In this document: positions 8,357-15,776 of the stretch, piece by piece
How positions within the stretch are numbered: the first letter of the stretch is position 1
How the letters are laid out: the number at the start of each line of letters is the position of its first letter
Assembly (NCBI GenBank): GCA_947500505.1
Contig: CANMSL010000001.1
Span: 496,001-560,000, forward strand
Reading direction: 5' to 3'
Source: an uncultured Aquimarina sp.
Lineage (GTDB): Bacteria > Bacteroidota > Bacteroidia > Flavobacteriales > Flavobacteriaceae
DNA length: 64,000 nucleotides
The notes under the pieces: generated by a model
Seen by the model: the letters and a program-made list of their open reading frames with translations, nothing else
What the model was told of the DNA's origin: nothing
Databases searched by the model: none
Translations under genes and position numbers: made by a program

Positions 8357-11113
8357 TTATAAGTTATTGATCGTCCACGATAGGTAATATTGGGAACCAA
8401 TAAATCCTGTACCAAATGCAGTAAAGTATTCGTCTTGTAATAAGTTTGTCGCACCTAGCTTAAATGATGACTTCAAGCTGGGAATGGTATAGCTAATCTG
8501 TGCGTCAACCACGTGATACGCTGGAACTTCACCGTCACCAAAAGGAGCTTCCCAGAAGAAGTTATCGCTCCATCTCCAGGAGGTATTAAATCCAAAGTTT
8601 TTAAATAAATCAGTTTTACCAAATGAAACTTTTACTTTATGCTCAGGAGTGTTAAATTGAGTTCTAAAATCCGGGTTCTCGTTAACGTCAAAATCTAATA
8701 TCGCCCAAGTATAGTTAGCATCCAGGTTAAAACCATTGAATATCTTAGTAGACACCTGAATAGCTGCTCCGTATGAATTGATATCCGCATCAGAATTGGT
8801 ATATGTCTGGTATGGCTGGAAATCTTCATTCGCTAAAGCTGCTAATGAAAGAGAGTTGTCTCCAGCGGTACCATAAAGTGGTGCCACTACCGTTTCGTTA
8901 GCTAAGAAATCCTGATACTGATTGTAGTATACAGATGCGTCGATGATAAACTTTTCTATTTTGCCACGATAACCCAGCTCTACAGATGTAACTTGCTCAG
9001 GCTCTGCTAAAGAAGAGTTCCCTATTTGTAAATCTGCAGGGTTTTCAGATTCAGCAAACGCTTCAACGGAACTTGCTAAGTAAGAATTGGTATACGCAGC
9101 AGTACCTGTTTGTGTGATCTGCGATGGTTGCCCTAACCCTTGCCCGTCAATACTTACATCATAAGTTCTTGAATACCTCTCTGGATTATCAAAAGAACCA
9201 CCAATCAATACGGCCCGACCAACATCTAAACCGATATATAAATCCTGAGTAGTTGGGTTTCTAAACCCTGTTTGGAAAGACGCTCTAATGTTATGGTTCT
9301 CATTAAATGTGAAACCTGCTGAAATTCTCGGAGAGAAAAATCCATCAAACAATTCAGACTTGTCATATCTTACAGATCCGGTTAATTTTAATTCGACATC
9401 ATCACTTAAGTCTAATTTTTTTTGAGCCTGAGTATACACCCCAAATTCTGAATAGGTGATAGGACCATCGAAATCAGTATAAATGGTACCAAAAGAATTA
9501 AGACGGTACGTTCTATAAGAACCTCCAACTTGTATCTCTACAGCATCCCAAAGATGGCTGAAGTTGTAATTTGCATCTCCGTGGTAAATTTTAGAGTTAT
9601 CCTGAAAACGAGAACCTGTAGAAAGATTAGGATCATTTGTTATTCTATTAAATGCTTGTTGAAATTCTGGAGTACCAGGAATAAAACGGCCGGTATCAGC
9701 AGCCGCTCTTGCAGCATCATGTTTTTGTTGGGTCGTCAGACCTTGTGGATTACCGGATAACTCTATTCCTGCGTATGTGGCTATATAATCTCCAAACCAA
9801 TCCTGATCACTTTTCCACGCACGGTTGATATTAATCCCGGTAAAAACCATATCGTAAGAGTCCCCTGCTTTGTCTTCAGTAAAATAGCCTCTTATGAAAA
9901 AGTTGTCATTTTTAATTTCTAGTTTATGCTGTTGCAAAAAGAAGTTTTTAATATTGTATCTATTTGCCCCTTGATATATAGTGTTACCGGAACCAACTTT
10001 ACCAACATACTGAATTTCGAAATCCGTTGCCCAGGGACGGAAATATAGTCCCCAGTCTGCTTTAACGCTCTCTGCATTGTAGTTGGTTAAATCCACTTCA
10101 TTATATCCTGTTCTACTTACTTCTACATCTGGTATAATACCTAAACCAGAAGCTTCCCTTATATTAGTTGAAACTTCATCTCCATAAACATTGATACCAT
10201 CATAATCTGTGTTTGCTCTGGTGAGACCTCTATTAAATCTATCTTCTCCATTTGTTGCAAACCAATCGGTACCTTTGAGATAGCCGAAATTAACTTTTGC
10301 TGCAAATTTATCACTGAATTTATGAGCTGCACGTATACCAAAATCTCTATAATCATTGTCGCCTGCAGCTTCTTGAGAAGTTACACCTCCTTTAATATAG
10401 GCACTTAAACCTTGATGGTCAAAAGGACTTTTACTACGCATAAATAAAATACCGTTGAAAGCATTTGCTCCATAAAGTGCCGATGAAGCTCCGGGAAGAA
10501 TTTCCACGCTTTGTACATCTGTTTCGACCATACCCAAAAGATTACCTAAAGGAAAATTTAGAGCAGGAGCAGAGTTATCCATTCCATCGACAAGTTGCAT
10601 AAACCTTGTGTTAGCAAAGCTAGCAAAACCTCTTGTGTTGATGGATTTGAATGTTAAACTGTTTGTATTAATATCAACACCTTTTAAATTTTCTAAACCA
10701 CCATAAAAATCTGCAGAAGGTGTGTTTTTCACTTCTTTAATTCCAAAACGTTCTACCGTAACCGGTGATTCAAAAATTCTTTCAGGCGTCCTGGAAGCAG
10801 AAATAACCACCTCGTCCAGTTCCGTTCCTTCTTTTAATGTAATGGTTAAATCACTTGCGCTAGCAGTAATATTCACAGTTGTAGATTCAAAGCCTATACT
10901 ACTCACTATGATAGTAAAAGGAGGTGTTTCATCTAAGGTTAACGTAAATAAACCATCAAAATCGGTAACTGTTCCTACCGAAGCTCCTTGCAAAGCTATG
11001 TTAGCCCCTGGAATCGGTTGATTATTATCATCAACAACCTTTCCACTAATAGTTGTTTGTGCAGTAGCGATAACACCCATAAAAAGTATTATTACTAACG
11101 TAATTGTCCTCAT
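8357..11113 (-). CDS. TonB-dependent receptor with carboxypeptidase-regulatory-like domain (copy 1)
   Basis: Outer-membrane active transporter of 918 aa powered by TonB-ExbBD. A signal peptide ending ATAQ is followed by a carboxypeptidase-D regulatory-like domain (about 20-105, GKVVDDNNQPIPGANI ... TVTDFDGLFTL), a plug (about 110-235, with FKSINTRGFAS and LPGASSALYGANAFNGIL) and a 22-strand type barrel ending in an aromatic-rich C-terminus (YYLSWTINNL). There is no SusD partner; the next gene is an SGNH lipoprotein, so the ligand may be an ester or lipid. It is a close paralogue of the receptor at 15777-18452. A near-consensus -7 box (TATTGTTG) lies shortly upstream of the ATG on the minus strand. 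Confidence 0.95.
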   Translation of the reverse strand: MRTITLVIILFMGVIATAQTTISGKVVDDNNQPIPGANIALQGASVGTVTDFDGLFTLTLDETPPFTIIVSSIGFESTTVNITASASDLTITLKEGTELDEVVISASRTPERIFESPVTVERFGIKEVKNTPSADFYGGLENLKGVDINTNSLTFKSINTRGFASFANTRFMQLVDGMDNSAPALNFPLGNLLGMVETDVQSVEILPGASSALYGANAFNGILFMRSKSPFDHQGLSAYIKGGVTSQEAAGDNDYRDFGIRAAHKFSDKFAAKVNFGYLKGTDWFATNGEDRFNRGLTRANTDYDGINVYGDEVSTNIREASGLGIIPDVEVSRTGYNEVDLTNYNAESVKADWGLYFRPWATDFEIQYVGKVGSGNTIYQGANRYNIKNFFLQQHKLEIKNDNFFIRGYFTEDKAGDSYDMVFTGININRAWKSDQDWFGDYIATYAGIELSGNPQGLTTQQKHDAARAAADTGRFIPGTPEFQQAFNRITNDPNLSTGSRFQDNSKIYHGDANYNFSHLWDAVEIQVGGSYRTYRLNSFGTIYTDFDGPITYSEFGVYTQAQKKLDLSDDVELKLTGSVRYDKSELFDGFFSPRISAGFTFNENHNIRASFQTGFRNPTTQDLYIGLDVGRAVLIGGSFDNPERYSRTYDVSIDGQGLGQPSQITQTGTAAYTNSYLASSVEAFAESENPADLQIGNSSLAEPEQVTSVELGYRGKIEKFIIDASVYYNQYQDFLANETVVAPLYGTAGDNSLSLAALANEDFQPYQTYTNSDADINSYGAAIQVSTKIFNGFNLDANYTWAILDFDVNENPDFRTQFNTPEHKVKVSFGKTDLFKNFGFNTSWRWSDNFFWEAPFGDGEVPAYHVVDAQISYTIPSLKSSFKLGATNLLQDEYFTAFGTGFIGSQYYLSWTINNL

Positions 11114-11346
11114 ATCCTAAATTAGTTTTTATGTTATGCCAACAATATACGTTTTTTTACTAATTCTTTAAAAAAAAGTTAAAACCTTGTATTTTTATTA
11201 AGCATTCCTTCTTTGTAATAGTAATTTCTCTGATTATTCCACAGGTAAATAATTTTTATCTAAGCTTAGAAATACTTATCCCTGTATTATTTAAGCCGTA
11301 ATATTACAAAAGTACAATCTTGGACCGAAATCATCATTTTACAAAT

Positions 11347-11371
11347 GAAAAACCCGTTAGAAAACTAAACG
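11347..11371 (-). terminator. weak terminator downstream of a decayed gene
   Basis: On the minus strand CGTTTAG-TTTT-CTAACG forms a short hairpin with one bulge, followed by GGGTTTTTC. The loop and inner stem resemble those of the intact terminator at 15695-15722. Its place about 75 bp beyond the last frame of the 11446-12084 relic suggests it once served that gene. Confidence 0.4.
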
Positions 11372-11445
11372 ATATAATAATATTTTGTGATTTATCTGAG
11401 TTTGCTAAATATAAAATGAGCAGGTAAGTTCATCAACTTTGATAA

Positions 11446-12084
11446 TCAAAGTTCAAAAAGGAGCTCAAAATCTTCAAAGAATGCATCACGATTTACCATC
11501 AGAAAATACCTTTTCAAAGTGATATTGGATATACCAACTATAAATAGAAGATCTATTCATTAAATAATCAGCTTAATCCTTAAAATATACAAACGCAATG
11601 ACAAAATATGGGTAGATTCTAAAGCTCTTCCTATTTGAATGATTTTTTAAGTCAAACGTAATGATTTAAAATAGAAAACTTAGGTTAGGTATGAAAACTA
11701 AATTAGTTGAATCATCATTTAAACTAACTTCGAGCATTATACTATTACCATCAGGCAAGAATAATAATAAAAAAATCATCTGATCCATTATTAAAAGAAG
11801 TTACAACATCATCAATATAAACATCTAGCTAAATCACTGAATTTTATACAGAAAAGTCACTATATAAGCACATAGAATAGTTCCTGTCCAAAATAAATAT
11901 TCACGGTTTACAGTGGTTTTTATTTTTAAGAAGTGCTTTACTTTTGACTATTGTGATCATTTTTGTACAAATGATATAACAATTATAAATTTAATCGGTC
12001 AACAAAAGAAAGTTAGCAATCATTATTCAAAAAAAACGAAAAGTAAAATAATATGGCTTTATTGTTTAGATATTTTTTAATCAT
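11446..12084 (-). pseudogene. decayed gene with stops and frameshifts, unknown family
   Basis: Conceptual translation of the minus strand gives protein-like stretches in shifting frames: a possible start MIKKYLNNKAILFYFSF at 12084; LDVYIDDVVTSFNNGSDD from 11828; after a slip in a T-run, LPDGNSIMLEVSLNDDSTN continuing to an in-frame TAA; the same frame continues ITFDLKNHSNRKSFRIYPY to another stop; then SWYIQYHFEKVFSDGK and FFEDFELLFEL ending at 11446. The composition (DDxxTSFNNGSDDF, DGNS, DDSTN) is unlike random AT-rich DNA. I do not recognise the family. The part from 11828 down is better supported than the upstream third. Confidence 0.4.
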
Positions 12085-12149
12085 CTATAATACAGAAACA
12101 AAGTGATATCATATGAGCGACCTAATGTAACCAAACTAGAATTTACACT

Positions 12150-13517
12150 ATGATAGATCCGGAGTTTCACAAAATATTTATTGGTATTGCGACTGCCATG
12201 ACGATCTTAGCATTTTTGCTAATACGTTTTACAGGAAAGTATTCTATTCTCATAATGCTTTTTGCTTGCCTTAGTATAGCCATTATATTGTCATTTTTAG
12301 GCCACTTAGCACTTAATCTAAATTTATCTGATGTTCCTAATTCGGGAAAATCAAGAGAACCGTTTGGTTTTATAAAAGGACTGGTGATTTTCTTTGTAAT
12401 TCCCAGTACACTGGGATTCTTAATAAATCACGGAATAAATGTCCTAAAAGGATCGAATTTACCTGTAAACAAGACCTTGGTATTACTAGTTTTAGCAATA
12501 TCTACATTTATAATTTACAGGTATACAGCCCATTATGAAAAATATACTTGGAAAGCTTATTTAATAAATCAAAATAACCACGACGCCGTTCTTATATCGG
12601 CATATTTATCAGGTATAGAAGACAAATATGGATACGGTTGGGGATCCTATATCAATAAAAAGCCTGAATTATACGATGTAGAGCGACTTTATATTCATAA
12701 AAAAAAACATAAGGATATGATAGATAATTCATATCAAGGAATGCCCAAATCTCTGAGTATCTTATATTTTTCGAGAAAGGATCAGCAGTTTTACAAAGGT
12801 TATTTTTCACTTACCAAAGCATCTTTATCATCGTTTATGGATTATAACTTCTTATACCCTATCATAGGTTATCAGAGTTATAGACAAATAAATTTAGTTC
12901 TTAAAGATAAAGGACTTGTCGCACTACAGTTCGGAAATAAGGATGAAGACATCACTGTTTTTGAAGGCACCTGCAACATTGTAACAAAAGATCAACTGAG
13001 TGATTATGAACAGGAAAAAGCAAATGAAAAAAGCATCGTATCAAACACTGATAACCTGTTAGACAAAGAAGATTTTGACTATAATGGCATCTTTAAGTCC
13101 ATAGTTACAAATAAAATACCTGTTACCTTTGAAGTGACAGGGTTGACAGACAAAATCAAGCACATAGCAATAATTTCTACTAACGGGGATCGCTTCACTT
13201 TAGACAAGAAAAAGTGTATAAAAGGAAGCCCTCTTCCAGGAGTTCACTCCCCAATTACTACAATTCATTTGCTTACACTAAAAAATAAAAATAGATACCT
13301 AAGCTGGGACTTTGCTTATAAATTAGAAGACTTAGTAAAAGTGATTCGAAAAGAAGGAACTGAAAGTGTTAAATCCATTGACTATACTTTTGATTTGTAC
13401 ATTGATAAAAATAATCTTTTTAAAGCTGAAAGTTTTGTCTATATAAATAACAAACAATATAATATTAGTCCATCTAAAATGGAAGTATCTAAAAGTATAA
13501 TGGATAAAAGCCATTAA
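12150..13517 (+). CDS. hypothetical membrane protein, four N-terminal helices
   Basis: I do not recognise this 455-aa protein. Four hydrophobic segments occupy about residues 8-115 (ATAMTILAFLLIRF, ILIMLFACLSIAIILSF, GLVIFFVIPSTLGFLI, LVLLVLAISTFIIY), followed by about 330 hydrophilic residues without a familiar motif; the soluble part is rich in Lys, Tyr and Asn. The topology implies a soluble domain at one face of the inner membrane. It heads a run of three plus-strand orphan genes placed between two paralogous TonB receptors and next to decayed genes, a setting typical of a fast-evolving region. The start is an ATG with no competing upstream codon in frame. Confidence 0.65.
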   Translation: MIDPEFHKIFIGIATAMTILAFLLIRFTGKYSILIMLFACLSIAIILSFLGHLALNLNLSDVPNSGKSREPFGFIKGLVIFFVIPSTLGFLINHGINVLKGSNLPVNKTLVLLVLAISTFIIYRYTAHYEKYTWKAYLINQNNHDAVLISAYLSGIEDKYGYGWGSYINKKPELYDVERLYIHKKKHKDMIDNSYQGMPKSLSILYFSRKDQQFYKGYFSLTKASLSSFMDYNFLYPIIGYQSYRQINLVLKDKGLVALQFGNKDEDITVFEGTCNIVTKDQLSDYEQEKANEKSIVSNTDNLLDKEDFDYNGIFKSIVTNKIPVTFEVTGLTDKIKHIAIISTNGDRFTLDKKKCIKGSPLPGVHSPITTIHLLTLKNKNRYLSWDFAYKLEDLVKVIRKEGTESVKSIDYTFDLYIDKNNLFKAESFVYINNKQYNISPSKMEVSKSIMDKSH

Positions 13518-13663
13518 ATTGAGTACTGTATTTATCACTAGTTTGAAAAGAAAATTTCTAATTTTTATACAATCAAAAAAAGTTTAAATGAACAATTACC
13601 CAATTATTGTATTGATAAAATTCTGAAGATAAAAATAGACTTAACGCATTAGATAAAAATAAA

Positions 13664-14242
13664 TTGATATTAATTGCACCCATATTAGCCTACATTATTC
13701 TCATAATCAGTTTGATAATAGTATCGAATCGAATATTGAAAAAAAAAGCTAAAGCGAGGAATATGTGCCGAACTCTTATAGTTGTTGGGTCAATAATACT
13801 ATTTCCAATATTTGGTTTTTTATATTTCACTTACCTTTTTGGGCTTGCCCTTAATGATCATTATAATGTGAAAAAGGGAACATTTTTATGGTATGCTACA
13901 ATTGACGAGGTCGTAACCGAGTTCCCGGTTATTGAACCTGCTAAGGGAGTGACATACCACCATATCAGTGGGGATAGCCCGGGTTTTTCAGGAGGATCGG
14001 GAATCGTATATGAAAGTAGAGAAGGTAGCAAAAAAGTGATCCCTCTTTTAAAGGATTACTTATTAAAAGAAGGGTATACATTAGAGATAGTAGACAAAAC
14101 AAAATGTGGTTGGGCAAAAGATTTTAGAAACAATACCACCTTACTTTTTGCCGGGATTTCGAAGGAAGGTGGGTGTCTGGATCTTACTGTAAGAACTAAA
14201 TCCAATGGAAATTCAGAAATTAAGGCCTTGATTCTGTATTGA
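13664..14242 (+). CDS. hypothetical membrane protein
   Basis: Unrecognised protein of 192 aa with two membrane helices (about 1-22 and 37-60: LIAPILAYIILIISLIIV and LIVVGSIILFPIFGFLYFTYLFG) separated by a basic KKKAKARNMCR loop, then a soluble domain with a Gly/Ser turn (SPGFSGGSGIVYESR) and two cysteines. The start is read as TTG at 13664, since the hydrophobic first helix begins there and no ATG precedes it in frame; translation initiation is therefore the weakest part of this call. It follows the 455-aa orphan after 146 bp, and the lipoprotein gene comes next. No function is proposed. Confidence 0.5.
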   Translation: MILIAPILAYIILIISLIIVSNRILKKKAKARNMCRTLIVVGSIILFPIFGFLYFTYLFGLALNDHYNVKKGTFLWYATIDEVVTEFPVIEPAKGVTYHHISGDSPGFSGGSGIVYESREGSKKVIPLLKDYLLKEGYTLEIVDKTKCGWAKDFRNNTTLLFAGISKEGGCLDLTVRTKSNGNSEIKALILY

Positions 14243-14431
14243 AAATTGCATAATGTAACAATTGTTGTATTCATTAATATGTTTTTCATTTATTTACTAA
14301 TAACAATGACCTTTTAAACACTCAAACTTATAAATTCAACAATTAGTTAAACGAATATAAGACCAAAAGTATCAATGGTAAAATTATTAAAAGCTTTAAC
14401 ATCCAAAAACATTATTGCATTATTAGTCACA

Positions 14432-15052
14432 ATGAAATCAACATTATTTATGAAATTGTGCGGTGTATTAATACTCCTTTTATACCTGAGTTGTGCTCAA
14501 AACCATAAAAAAGAGGGAACCGTGCCAATTTCAAAACAGATCAGTACCGATACCCTTCGTGTAAGTCATACTTATTGGTGGCCACAGTCCGGCCCATTTA
14601 TCGGTATGTGTGGGAACGAATACTCATTAGTGTTTTTTGGAACAGTATCACACCTGAAAGACCCAGATACCCTGAGTTTTAAACTACATTCGATACAAGA
14701 AGGTTCTATCAGAATTATTGAACTTTTGTATTCCAAAAAATTAGAAAAACAAGAATATAATGGTGAACAATACTTTTCTTCAGATTGTTTCTATCAAACT
14801 GGTGTTACAACGGGAGATACGGTACTGGTCTTCTGTTATGATTATGAGCAGTACTATAGCATACCCGGGAGGAAATCAATTTTAAAAGTTTCTGGGCTAG
14901 ATGATCCAATTATTCGATCAATTAAGGAATATATCAAAGCAGGTCAAAATCCATTTGCTATTAAAAAAGATCAAAGTTTGTGGAATAAAAGAGGTTTCAG
15001 CGAGGATCTCAATCGTATTATAGAATGTAAGGAGATAATGCTCGAACAATAA
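14432..15052 (+). CDS. hypothetical lipoprotein
   Basis: Predicted lipoprotein: the signal peptide ends in LLLYLSC followed by AQNHKKEG, so the mature protein would begin at that cysteine. I place the start at the ATG at 14432 (MKSTLFMKLCGVL); an ATG at 14375 adds a hydrophobic but unneeded leader, and one at 14450 would also work. The body of about 185 residues has aromatic-rich beta-strand segments (VSHTYWWPQSGPFIGMCGNEYSLVFFG) and several cysteines (MCGN, DCFYQ, VFCYDY) but no domain I recognise. It is the last gene of the plus-strand orphan trio; the gap after it holds relics on the other strand. Confidence 0.6.
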   Translation: MKSTLFMKLCGVLILLLYLSCAQNHKKEGTVPISKQISTDTLRVSHTYWWPQSGPFIGMCGNEYSLVFFGTVSHLKDPDTLSFKLHSIQEGSIRIIELLYSKKLEKQEYNGEQYFSSDCFYQTGVTTGDTVLVFCYDYEQYYSIPGRKSILKVSGLDDPIIRSIKEYIKAGQNPFAIKKDQSLWNKRGFSEDLNRIIECKEIMLEQ

Positions 15053-15248
15053 ATGAAAAAAACACTCGGTGAGGCTTCTAATACATAGTCAATCTTTTTA
15101 TTTAATTTACGAAAAACACAAAATTAGTGGATTTCAGCAAAAATTGTCATTTTTATTCTCCAGCGGCAATTATGAAGTTTGTTGCGCTCTTTTTTTAGTG
15201 AGTGATTTAAGTAAAATTTAAATACTATTCCTTGTGAGATGATTTAGT

Positions 15249-15491
15249 TTAAAAGAACCTGTTAAAGGGGTTAAAATGATATTCAGTCCCATAAGTTAAG
15301 GTTGACTCATTGTTATTCAAACATTTTTGTTTTCAAAATGAACGGTGCCTGATCGAACAGCATAATATTAATATTGGTTAGCAATTTTTCTCTTTTAATT
15401 TCTCCTGTAAAAGGTACTTAGTTTTTTGGGCATTAAGAATACCGTGTTTAAAAATGAAAATCAATATAATAATCCATAAGGTGCTTTTCAT
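15249..15491 (-). pseudogene. frameshifted remnant of a small secreted protein
   Basis: The minus strand opens with a convincing flavobacterial signal peptide, MKSTLWIIILIFIFKHGILN-AQ, but that frame stops after 37 codons at 15378. Protein-like sequence continues in a second frame (VPFTGEIKREKLLTNINIM, then LFDQAPFILKTKMFE) and then in a third (NNNESTLTYGTEYHFNPFNR) to a stop at 15249. Two frameshifts in a gene of about 80 codons explain this most simply. An alternative is an intact 37-aa secreted peptide encoded at 15378-15491. The family is not recognised. Confidence 0.4.
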
Positions 15492-15694
15492 TTCACATTA
15501 ATTCGTTAGAGCAATCATCCGCTTCTATTATTGATTTAAAGCCAAATACTATAATTATCAAATAGTAAAAATCTAAAAGTGATATTTTTGCTGATTTTTT
15601 CAATGATTCACTCTATATTATTAAAAACCAAAATTAGACCAAACCTATTTTGTAAAACTCACTGTTTTCAGTGAAATATTTGATTAAAATAAAA

Positions 15695-15722
15695 ATCCCC
15701 GTCTAGAAAACTAAACGGGGAT
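15695..15722 (-). terminator. terminator of TonB receptor copy 2
   Basis: The stem ATCCCCGT / ACGGGGAT (15695-15702 with 15715-15722) is extended inside by TAG/CTA around an AAAA loop. The A-run at 15686-15695 gives a U-tail on the minus strand. It lies 55 bp past the receptor stop. Confidence 0.8.
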
Positions 15723-15776
15723 GATACTATTATGTAATTGTATTGTACTTTAAACTATTAAAAAATTTCGTATTTA

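Larger units (their letters stand above)
11114..12149. other. 1.0-kb intergenic region containing gene relics
   Basis: There is no intact gene. The minus strand holds a broken reading frame (11446-12084) and a weak terminator-like hairpin (11347-11371), listed separately. The rest is very AT-rich and shows nothing I can name. Confidence 0.6.
15053..15776. other. 0.7-kb intergenic region
   Basis: It contains a minus-strand gene relic (15249-15491) and the terminator of the second TonB receptor (15695-15722), both listed separately. Nothing else is recognisable. Confidence 0.6.

Noticed and set aside
10722..11021. Open plus-strand frame of 99 aa, with a similar one at 18067-18360 (97 aa)
   Set aside because: Both are antisense shadows of the conserved N-terminal domain of the two TonB receptors; their mutual similarity only reflects the paralogy of the receptors.
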